Shown piece by piece: positions 1 to 5,680 of a stretch of 5,680 nt of DNA. Below the pieces are notes generated by a model, which was not told the origin of the DNA, searched no databases, and was given only the letters and a program-made list of their open reading frames with translations. Position 1 is the stretch's first letter. Every line of letters begins with the position of its first letter. A program made the position numbers and the translations under genes. The DNA comes from DATIXD01 sp035518875 (GTDB taxonomy: Bacteria; Pseudomonadota; Gammaproteobacteria; Methylococcales; Methylococcaceae): contig DATIXD010000287.1 of the NCBI GenBank assembly GCA_035518875.1, forward strand, positions 1 to 5,680, in the 5' to 3' direction.

Positions 1-39
1 GCGGAAAATATCCGCGACCTCCAAGGCAGGCCGTGCCAT
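1..39 (-). CDS. IS91-family transposase, first 13 codons (runs off the left edge)
   Basis: The minus-strand frame starting with ATG at 39-37 reads MARPALEVADIFR and continues past the window edge. From memory this is the characteristic start of IS91-family transposases, HUH-type rolling-circle enzymes that begin with a stretch like RPALEVADIFR before a zinc-binding CxxC region. Only 13 residues are visible, so no zinc ligands or catalytic motif can be checked. The ATG lies 9 bases after the stop of a tyrosine recombinase fragment in the same direction, and that recombinase-then-transposase order is the usual layout of many IS91-like elements. Whether the transposase is complete beyond the edge is unknown. 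The identification rests on a short motif plus its neighbour. Confidence 0.6.
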   Translation of the reverse strand, partial: MARPALEVADIFR

Positions 40-48
40 GGCAACGGC

Positions 49-165
49 TCAGGTGAGCGGCTGGATATCCAGATATTCCAGCGAGCCTTTCACCTCGCGC
101 AGGAGGCTCGCCGCGACATGACTGTAGCGCGCGGTGTTCTCGAGCTGATCATGTCCAAGCGCTGC
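49..165 (-). pseudogene. Tyrosine recombinase (IS91-associated integrase), C-terminal remnant
   Basis: Only the last 37 codons of a site-specific tyrosine recombinase are present, ending in TGA at 51-49. The residues LGHDQLENTARYSHV (159-115) contain the family's final catalytic box, LGHxxxxxTxxYxHV. It holds the box II histidine (codon 153-151) and the nucleophilic tyrosine (codon 126-124). The tail continues with an ASLLREVKGSLEYL-type ending, as in the integrases encoded next to IS91 transposases. Upstream of about 160 the frame stays open only to a TGA at 210-208, and its residues no longer resemble the family. From there the plus strand shows good coding sequence instead. The gene has therefore lost its arginine box I, core domain and start, and cannot encode an active enzyme. 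It is the surviving 3' end of a mobile element cut by deletion or recombination. Confidence 0.78.
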
Positions 166-447
166 TGGCAAAGCAATCCTTCTACGGACGCTACCACTAC
201 GTGGCCGTCATCGGTGACGTATTCAATGACACCGAGCACGCGCGTGACCTGATGCGCTTCGCAGGGGCGAATCTCCCCGAAGAAGCACCTCCCGGAGATA
301 AAAAAGGCGGTGGAGCGCATCGAGTTTCGGGAGAGTCTCCGGCAACGCGAGTTGCCCAGGCTGGATGCCTGGCTCTCCGGTCACGGCCCGAGCGAAGAAC
401 GGCGGGAATTCCGCCCCTCCCACGATTTGCCCGCGCACTCCAACTAA
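162..447 (+). pseudogene. 3' remnant of an unassigned gene, frameshifted; possibly the C-terminus of an M1-type aminopeptidase
   Basis: From about 162 a plus-strand frame (CTG CTG GCA AAG...) shows coherent, GC-rich codon use and reads KQSFYGRYHYVAVIGDVF and onward to about 273. The reading then makes sense only in the next frame, which gives HLPEIKKAVERIEF and ends at TAA 445-447. Removing one C from the CCCC run at 275-278 joins the two frames into NLPKKHLPEIKKAV, so the remnant would cover about 95 residues. There is no start: the 5' end is lost at the junction with the recombinase fragment near 160. The pattern of a short helix pair, then VERIEFRESLRQRELPRLDAWL and a polar tail, reminds me of the helical C-terminal ends of M1-family metallo-aminopeptidases. 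No catalytic motif is present to confirm this, so the family is a guess. The gene converges on the synthetase gene with 3 bases between the stop codons. Confidence 0.5.
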
Positions 448-450
448 CCC

Positions 451-3400
451 TCACAGGCCGCGATGACGCTGGACGGGAGCTCCCGCCCATTGCGATCCCC
501 GGTAAAGCCGCTCGCCCTTCATCAGCAGCGAAAGGTCGCCGACCTTCACGTCGTCCTCGACCACCGTGCCGTAAAGAATCACAGTGTAAGTGCCGATGGA
601 CACGCGCGAACCGATGTCCACCGTGGACATCTTCATGACGCGATCCTCGAAGAGATGGGTCTGGATGGTGCAATCCTCGTTCAGGGCAACGTCATCACCG
701 AGACGAACCAGATCGAATTCCGTGAAGTCCATCGTCATGAGGCAGGCGCGCCGGCCAATGCGCATGCCGAGCCGCCGAAAATACCAGGGCAGAAAGACAG
801 TGCCCTGAAGATGTTGGGTGAAGAATTCGTCGGTGAAATTCTCGCAAAATCCCGTCATCAGTTCCGTGCGCCATACGAACGGACTCCACAACGGTTGTTC
901 ATCGGGCTTGTACCGGCCGACGATCAGTTGTTTCATGACGACGGTCAACACAATCGATGCAACCCCGAAAAGACTGTACAACACCGGAAATGAAAGAACC
1001 GTGATTGTCGGCCCGTAAATATTCTCCATCTGGATGGAGAAGGACAGCATCAGGGTGGCAAACACCACGAAAGCCGTGGCCGGCAGGATCACCCGGAAAA
1101 ATTCGATGAAAAGCCGCTGGCCATACAAAAGGCGGGTGGGATGGTAGGTTCTTTCCTCGGCGAACTGGTGTTCCGGCTTCTGGCGTTGGGGCAGATACAC
1201 GGCCGGTGTACCGACCCAGGATGTTCCATCGGGGGTCACCTCCCCAGGTGGACTGGTTTGGCAGCCAAGCAGGCAGTTGCTGCCGACCCTCGCACCGACG
1301 GGGACATAGGCGCTATTCCCGATGAAGCTCCTTGAACCGATTTCCGTTTTCCTCAGGATGAGGTTGCCGCCGACGACTTTGGCCGGGCCCAGCGCTGCGC
1401 CATCGGCGATGAAGCTGCCTTCGCCGATGTGCAGAAGGTCGGGGAGGATGAAAGCGGCGGTAGAAATTTCGGCGTGTTTGCCCACCTTGACGCCCAAAGC
1501 GCGGTACCATGGATTCAGGTACAGCGTGGCATAAAGCGTCTGTAACATGTCGAGGCTGGTTTCCATCAGCTTGTCTACGACCCATTTGCGCAGGTAGAAC
1601 CCGCTCTTGATGGAATGCACACCCTCCTTGAGCCTGCCCAGGAAGAGCCACTTGCACGCCAAAATCTGCAAGGCGGACAACACCACGAAGATGACGGCGA
1701 CGAGCGGTGACAGCAGAAGATAGGCGTAGTCCTCGGTCGCATAATCGAAGTGGTACATGACGATGATGCCCGGAAAAATGGGCAACAGCGACAGGGCGGG
1801 GAGAATGAAAAAACAGGCCGTATAAAAGGCCAAGGCTAAGGTATCCCGAATTGGGGATTCCACCCTATCTCCTTTCTCGCCGTCATCGCTCGATCTGTTC
1901 TCCCCGCGCATGGCAGGCGAACCGGACCAGTATTCATGGTTGCCGAGGCGCTGGCCGCTGCCGATGCAGGTGTGATCGCCAATGACCGTACCGTCGCCGA
2001 TTGCCACATCCATACCGACCACCGAGCGTATGCCGATGCAGACATCATTTCCTATGATGATCCGTCGCACCTTCAGGAACCCATCCTCTAGGCTGTAACA
2101 GGCTATGTTGGCATCGGCGTTGATACAGACACGGTTGCCAATCGTTAACAAGTCCAGACCTGCGATGAGATGGGACTCGATATACACGCCTTTGCCGATA
2201 CGGGATCCCAGAAGCTTGAGATACAGGGCTAAAAGCGGCGTACCCGCCAAGAAATGAATCGGCACGCAATGAAGCACCCGTTGGACAAAGAGCCATCTCA
2301 GGTAGTAGGAACCCCAGATCGGGTGATCGCCCTCCTTCAACCGGCCGAGCACCAGCCATTTGCTGGCGATGCCGAGCAACAGCATGGCGGGATAGACAAC
2401 CAACAGGCTCAGGAACGAAGCGCCCAACGATTCCCAGAAGGGATATCCGTAGGCTTTCAGAAAGCTGTAGACCAGAAACGGCGTGATCCACTGGAGCGCG
2501 AAAAAGGCGATTACAAAATACATCATGAAAGCCTGGAAAAAGGCGCTCAAGCGATATTTCCAGGTGGGGATGTGAAAGAACGGGGCTTCGCCCCTGATTT
2601 CCCCGACATCCGTTTTTTGCGTGGACCGGGTTTCCAAATACGCTGCAAAATCCTCAATCGATGAATGGGCGTAAACGTCGCTCATGGAGAGGTCCGTAAA
2701 TCGTTCATCGTCACGCATCCCGGAAACGAATTCGGCCGCCAGTAAGGAGTGGCCGCCGAGATCGAGAAAGAAATCGTCGTTTTCGGCAATGTCCTCGTTG
2801 CCGAACAAGCGCGACCATTTTTCGTAGATGGTCTGCTTCAACGGTGAATCGAGCCTCTTTACTGTTACCCTTGCAAATTTTCGTGTAGGAACGGGAAAAG
2901 CCTTGCGGTCGATCTTGCCGCTGGGAAGCTTGGGAAATGAGTCCATGGGCTCAATGAAGGCGGGCACCATATAAGGCGGCAGCGATTGCTTGAGGTCGGA
3001 GATGGCGGCAGACTCGTCGAAGCGAGCCCCCGGCTCCGCTAGCACGTAAGCCGCCAGAACGGGTCGACCTTCGATCTCATGAACGAGCGCCACGGCATTG
3101 CGGACGCCCGGTATCGCACGAAGCAGGGATTCGATCTCGCCCAATTCCACCCGAAAACCCCTAATCTTGACCTGGGTGTCGATCCGGCCCAGGTACTCGA
3201 TGTTGTGATCCTCGTTGATCCGGGCGAGATCGCCTGTGCGGTACAGCACAGGACTGGTATCCCCAGTTAGTTCGGTATGGGTGTTCGTAATGAACTGTTT
3301 TCTTGTCAGGTCATCGCGATGCAGATAACCCTGGGTCACCCCGTAACCGCCGATCACGAGCTCCCCTTCTCGGCCTTGTTCCAGGATGGCTCCATTTTCA

Positions 3401-4512
3401 TCCATGATGTAGGCCGTGTAGTTCGCGAGTGGCCGGCCGATGGTGACCTTCTGCGCTGATCGGCACAGGCTTAACGTAGCGACGACGGTCGTTTCCGTGG
3501 GGCCATAGGTGTTATAGATGCGCCGCTCCGGTGAGAACCAGGGCTCAATGAATGATTCGGGCAACGTTTCGCCGCCGAGGATGAGGAGCCGGATTGACGG
3601 AACCGGACGGGTTAGCATGGCCAGAAGCGTTGGCACGCAGGACAATACCGTGATATTCAAGTCGCAAAGCTTCCAGCCGAGATCAGGGCCGGAATGCATG
3701 ACCTCCGGGGTTCCGGCGACAAGCGTCGCGCCGGCATTGAAAGTCGTCCAGATCTCCTCAATGGACGCGTCGAAGGCCAGGGAAAACCCCTGGAGCATGC
3801 GATCCTCGGGCTCGATACGGTAGATTTGCTGTTCGGCGAGCACCAGGTGATAAGCATTGCCATGAGGAACGGGGACACCCTTGGGTTTCCCAGTGGAACC
3901 CGAGGTGTAGATCACGTAGGCCTCGTCTTCCGGGCAGATGCCAAGCAAGAGCGGTTTTTTGCTCTGCTTGTCGATGTCGTTTCTCGCCTCGTTGAGGAAT
4001 AACTTCGGTATCTCAATGGTTCCGGCGAGATCGAAGAACTCCAGACTGGTCACCAGCAAAACGGCTTCACTGTCCGAGGCGATGAACCGGACGCGCTCTT
4101 CCGGGTAAGAAGGGTCGAGCGGCACGTAAGATCCGCCGGCCTTGAGTATCGCCAGAACGGCGGTATAGAGCTCCAACGATTTGGGCAGCAGAAGACAGAG
4201 GCGATCGCCGTTTTTTACCCCCGAGTTGCGCAGGAAATGCGCCAACCGGTTGGCTTGGGCCTCCAGGTCTTCGTATGAAATGACCGCGCCTTTGCATTCC
4301 AGGGCGATACGCGAACCATACCGACGAGCGCTGTTTTCGAAAAGCGCATGGAGAAGCCCATTCTTGTCGATGACAAGATCGCGGTTTTGCAGGAAGGAGA
4401 TATTTCGGGGTGGGCGTCCTTCCGGTCGATGGCGAAGATCCAGACTTTTGGTGGCGCGCTCCGGAATTTCCGGTTCCACACCGCTGTTCGCAAAGTGAGT
4501 CGAGTCAGACAT
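451..4512 (-). CDS. Pls/PosA-type membrane non-ribosomal peptide synthetase (predicted epsilon-poly-lysine or similar cationic homopolymer synthetase)
   Basis: This protein is predicted to activate a basic amino acid with ATP, load it on its own carrier domain and polymerise it at the inner membrane. The adenylation domain spans about residues 50-540: YTSGSTGKPKG (A3) at 202-212, FDAS (A4) at 247-250, NTYGPTE (A5) at 334-340, YRTGDL (A7) at 424-429, QVKIRGFRVELGEIE (A8) at 447-461, and SGKIDR (A10) with the catalytic lysine at 533. The carrier domain spans about 555-630, with the phosphopantetheine serine at 589 in DLGGHSLL. Three repeated units follow, each with two membrane helices (about 657-682 and 697-720; 892-918 and 930-956; 1137-1160 and 1169-1194) and a hexapeptide beta-helix lobe. 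There is no condensation, epimerisation or thioesterase domain. The length and order match Streptomyces Pls (about 1300 residues). Hand-aligned specificity residues are D-A-E-S-I-G-T-V-V-K, close to the lysine code. The ATG at 4512 has no good ribosome site, so translation is probably coupled to the gene 5 bases upstream. The frame is intact. Confidence 0.93.
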   Translation of the reverse strand: MSDSTHFANSGVEPEIPERATKSLDLRHRPEGRPPRNISFLQNRDLVIDKNGLLHALFENSARRYGSRIALECKGAVISYEDLEAQANRLAHFLRNSGVKNGDRLCLLLPKSLELYTAVLAILKAGGSYVPLDPSYPEERVRFIASDSEAVLLVTSLEFFDLAGTIEIPKLFLNEARNDIDKQSKKPLLLGICPEDEAYVIYTSGSTGKPKGVPVPHGNAYHLVLAEQQIYRIEPEDRMLQGFSLAFDASIEEIWTTFNAGATLVAGTPEVMHSGPDLGWKLCDLNITVLSCVPTLLAMLTRPVPSIRLLILGGETLPESFIEPWFSPERRIYNTYGPTETTVVATLSLCRSAQKVTIGRPLANYTAYIMDENGAILEQGREGELVIGGYGVTQGYLHRDDLTRKQFITNTHTELTGDTSPVLYRTGDLARINEDHNIEYLGRIDTQVKIRGFRVELGEIESLLRAIPGVRNAVALVHEIEGRPVLAAYVLAEPGARFDESAAISDLKQSLPPYMVPAFIEPMDSFPKLPSGKIDRKAFPVPTRKFARVTVKRLDSPLKQTIYEKWSRLFGNEDIAENDDFFLDLGGHSLLAAEFVSGMRDDERFTDLSMSDVYAHSSIEDFAAYLETRSTQKTDVGEIRGEAPFFHIPTWKYRLSAFFQAFMMYFVIAFFALQWITPFLVYSFLKAYGYPFWESLGASFLSLLVVYPAMLLLGIASKWLVLGRLKEGDHPIWGSYYLRWLFVQRVLHCVPIHFLAGTPLLALYLKLLGSRIGKGVYIESHLIAGLDLLTIGNRVCINADANIACYSLEDGFLKVRRIIIGNDVCIGIRSVVGMDVAIGDGTVIGDHTCIGSGQRLGNHEYWSGSPAMRGENRSSDDGEKGDRVESPIRDTLALAFYTACFFILPALSLLPIFPGIIVMYHFDYATEDYAYLLLSPLVAVIFVVLSALQILACKWLFLGRLKEGVHSIKSGFYLRKWVVDKLMETSLDMLQTLYATLYLNPWYRALGVKVGKHAEISTAAFILPDLLHIGEGSFIADGAALGPAKVVGGNLILRKTEIGSRSFIGNSAYVPVGARVGSNCLLGCQTSPPGEVTPDGTSWVGTPAVYLPQRQKPEHQFAEERTYHPTRLLYGQRLFIEFFRVILPATAFVVFATLMLSFSIQMENIYGPTITVLSFPVLYSLFGVASIVLTVVMKQLIVGRYKPDEQPLWSPFVWRTELMTGFCENFTDEFFTQHLQGTVFLPWYFRRLGMRIGRRACLMTMDFTEFDLVRLGDDVALNEDCTIQTHLFEDRVMKMSTVDIGSRVSIGTYTVILYGTVVEDDVKVGDLSLLMKGERLYRGSQWAGAPVQRHRGL

Positions 4513-4517
4513 AGTTA

Positions 4518-5056
4518 CTAATGATCATTTCTTACGGATGCCTGGTATCTTCGCCTGATCCGCCAAGCCATCAGGATGCCGATCGCCAACGGTACGACGA
4601 ACGCGATCGGCAGGATGCGATCCGACCCCACCACCGGTTTGCGCCGCACGGGGAGGTCCAAGAACGGACTGGTCATGATGCCGCTCAAATTGCGCTCTGC
4701 GGCGCTGATCACCACCCGGTGCTCTGCCGACTGGATGGGTCGCATCGGCCACTCCACCCTGATCTGTCCGCCGGGCGCGAGGGTCGCTTGGGCCACGGCC
4801 TTTTGCGCGCTCCAATCCTCGAGGTCGACGGGCTGTCCCAGATCCGCCTCGACCAGGCTGATCCAGGCCACCACTCCTTGGGCGGGAACGGTTCCGATAT
4901 TGCGAATGATACTGCTGAACTTCAGTTGATCTCCCATCTGGGGCACCGGCGGGTTATGGGGATCGGGAGCCAGGGTGATCTACAGGGAACCGTGGCCCAG
5001 GTCGAGCCCGAAAGGAGCAAGAGGCCAATGCTTAAACGCTTCGCAATGCTTCGCAT
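4518..5056 (-). pseudogene. Secreted membrane-anchored CARDB-like (Ig-fold) protein, split by a frameshift
   Basis: The start is set by TAGGAGGGCATCATG. An AGGAGG ribosome site overlaps the permease stop codon and is followed after 5 bases by ATG at 5056-5054. That frame encodes a classic signal peptide (MRSIAKR, then hydrophobic LSIGLLLLSGS, ending near TWA-TVP). It then runs into sequence that makes no sense and stops at TGA 4924-4922. The mature domain lies in another frame, which opens after a TAG at 4982-4980. It begins ITLAPDPHNPPVPQMGDQLK, passes through SSIIRNIGTVPAQG and ends at TAG 4520-4518. This start resembles CARDB domains, which are Ig-like and extracytoplasmic (P..V..GD.L.F...I.N.GT). 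A C-terminal helix, ILPIAFVVPLAIGILMAW, followed by RIRRRY anchors it in the membrane. One missing base near 4978-4986 explains the split. The longest ATG-initiated intact piece is 4518-4946 (142 residues), without a signal peptide. The repaired protein would have about 179 residues. Its role is unknown; it could bind or escort polymer outside the membrane. Confidence 0.68.
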
Positions 5057-5068
5057 GATGCCCTCCTA
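5057..5068 (-). promoter_or_regulatory. Ribosome binding site that fixes the start of the CARDB-like gene
   Basis: On the minus strand TAGGAGGGCATC precedes ATG. The AGGAGG core shares bases with the TAG stop of the permease gene and lies 5 bases before the start codon. It is the best Shine-Dalgarno match seen in the window. It supports the signal-peptide start at 5056 and implies that permease and CARDB-like gene were translated from one message. Confidence 0.75.
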
Positions 5069-5605
5069 TATTTCGATGGCTCGTACGCTGCGTCGGGCCA
5101 ACCGCAGCGTCAAAGCCAGCCATATCAAAGCAACCACCAACCTTCCTATCTGTAGACCAAAGGGTTGCGAGTCGATCACGACGCTGTCGTAGTTGTTGAG
5201 TGCCGCGGCAAACGGGTTGACGGCATCGAACGCTTTTCCGATGACGGTTTGCCGCAAACCAGGCCCGAGCAGAAGCGGGCTCGCGAGCAGCATCAGCGTG
5301 ATCAAGGCGGTCAGCAGCGCCGCTCGGACATTGCCAAAACATGCCGACAGCCCTAGGGCGTAGAAGTCAAATCCCACCACGACCGGCGTGCCGAACAATG
5401 CCAGGTAGCCGATCGCCTCCGCCAAGTTCTGGCCGCTGCTGCCGACGGCCCAAAGGTACGGCAGGCTGAGGAGGTAGGTGACTCCCCAGGCGATCACCTG
5501 CTCGCCCATTTTGCCCAATACGAGGTCGGTCGTCGTATGCAGCGAGGCTAACAAAAGCGCGATCACACTCCTGTTAATCCGCATCCAAAGATTAACAGGT
5601 TTCAC
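5066..5605 (-). CDS. ABC-2 type transporter permease, N-terminally truncated
   Basis: The readable frame (GTG at 5605, stop TAG 5068-5066) gives 179 residues with four hydrophobic segments at about 33-55, 62-90, 94-116 and 150-172 and a basic tail, RLARRSVRAIEI. The order ALLLASLHTTTDLVLGK, a helix, LFGTPVVVG...LGLSACFGN, a helix, then NPFAAALNN matches the C-terminal two thirds of ABC-2 permeases. In those the first stretch usually reads like LLLTPLSxxDLVLGK. Such permeases normally have about 250 residues, with a first helix and an elbow loop before this point; both are absent. Upstream the same frame reaches a TGA at 5629-5627, and no other frame supplies the missing part. No ribosome site precedes the GTG at 5605, the ATG at 5584 or the GTG at 5566, so the start is uncertain. 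The gene is probably a broken exporter subunit. Its ATP-binding partner is not in the window. Confidence 0.7.
   Translation of the reverse strand: MKPVNLWMRINRSVIALLLASLHTTTDLVLGKMGEQVIAWGVTYLLSLPYLWAVGSSGQNLAEAIGYLALFGTPVVVGFDFYALGLSACFGNVRAALLTALITLMLLASPLLLGPGLRQTVIGKAFDAVNPFAAALNNYDSVVIDSQPFGLQIGRLVVALIWLALTLRLARRSVRAIEI
5570..5599. repeat. Perfect 10-bp inverted repeat with a 10-base spacer
   Basis: The arms CCTGTTAATC (5570-5579) and GATTAACAGG (5590-5599) are exact reverse complements separated by 10 bases. The repeat lies in the first codons of the truncated permease frame, just upstream of where recognisable permease sequence begins (about 5563 and lower). It could be a hairpin near the end of an insertion sequence, a recombinase or regulator site, or chance. 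The pairing is seen directly; any function is inference. Confidence 0.6.
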
Positions 5606-5680
5606 TACTTCTGTTTTCAGCGACCATCAGCGCAAGCGGTTGACACTGCAGTATTGACATGCCAGTTGTTCAAAAATAGC
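5606..5680. other. Unassigned sequence upstream of the truncated permease
   Basis: No gene can be supported in these 75 bases. On the minus strand the permease frame continues upstream as AIFEQLACQYCSVNRLR followed by TGA (5629-5627), which could be the end of another gene entering from the right; I do not recognise it. The plus strand has two TTGACA hexamers (5640-5645 and 5654-5659) around an ACTGCAGT palindrome. No matching -10 box falls at the right distance inside the window. Confidence 0.4.

Noticed and set aside
474..485. 12-bp palindrome CGGGAGCTCCCG considered as a terminator for the synthetase
   Set aside because: It lies inside the coding sequence of the last lobe, has no loop and no following T run, so it is most likely chance.
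201..638. Plus-strand frame of 145 codons continuing past 280 into the synthetase 3' end
   Set aside because: Only the part before about 275 has sensible residues. Beyond it the frame is arginine- and proline-rich and lies antisense to the conserved C-terminal lobe of the synthetase.
197..673. Minus-strand frame of 158 codons across the 3' end of the synthetase gene
   Set aside because: It is out of frame with the synthetase, rich in arginine and glycine, and shows no domain; it is a shadow of the real coding frames.
4521..5192. Long plus-strand open frame of 223 codons opposite the CARDB-like and permease genes
   Set aside because: It reads as histidine-, arginine- and proline-rich low-sense protein without a recognisable domain. 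The opposite strand carries a signal peptide, a membrane helix and a good ribosome site in the same region.
5570..5599. Integron attC site
   Set aside because: The arms contain GTTAA and TTAAC but do not fit the GTTRRRY and RYYYAAC core boxes, and no cassette structure is visible.
5640..5680. Plus-strand promoter suggested by two TTGACA hexamers
   Set aside because: For the first hexamer, no -10 box is present at 16-18 bases. For the second, the -10 position falls at the window edge and cannot be read.
1..5680. CRISPR array, tRNA or rRNA
   Set aside because: No regularly spaced repeats, cloverleaf-like segments or conserved ribosomal RNA stretches were seen on either strand.

Overview
The window most likely comes from a proteobacterium, probably a gammaproteobacterium. 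That assignment rests on gene style and moderately GC-rich codon use; no marker gene is present. It holds one large intact gene in a setting of broken genes and mobile-element debris.

The centre (451-4512, minus strand) is a 1353-residue membrane-bound non-ribosomal peptide synthetase of the Pls/PosA type, the family that includes the epsilon-poly-L-lysine synthetase of Streptomyces. It has one adenylation domain, one carrier domain, then three tandem units of two membrane helices plus a left-handed beta-helix lobe. It has no classical condensation or thioesterase domain. The ten specificity residues, aligned by hand to GrsA, read D-A-E-S-I-G-T-V-V-K. This is close to the lysine code, so the predicted product is a cationic homo-poly(amino acid) of lysine or a similar diamino acid.

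Upstream in the same direction (minus strand, right part of the window) lie two genes that look like one transcription unit with the synthetase. The first is the C-terminal part of an ABC-2 type permease (5066-5605), which lacks the N-terminal region normal for the family. The second is a small secreted, membrane-anchored protein with a CARDB-like (Ig-fold) domain (4518-5056), split by a one-base frameshift just after its signal peptide. Spacing is tight: a ribosome site overlaps the permease stop codon, and 5 bases separate the second gene from the synthetase. The set suggests synthesis plus export or surface handling of the polymer, but both accessory genes look damaged in this copy.

The left end (1-447) is a junction. 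At 1-159, minus strand, are the first codons of an IS91-family transposase and the last 37 codons of its partner tyrosine recombinase. At about 160 the sequence switches abruptly to the 3' end of a plus-strand gene (about 162-447). That gene carries a probable extra C in a CCCC run and ends only 3 bases from the end of the synthetase gene. Its ending may belong to an M1-type aminopeptidase, which would be notable because polylysine-degrading peptidases of that class occur in polylysine producers; this identification is weak. A perfect 10-bp inverted repeat with a 10-base spacer (5570-5599) sits at the point where the permease loses its homology, and may mark another mobile-element boundary.
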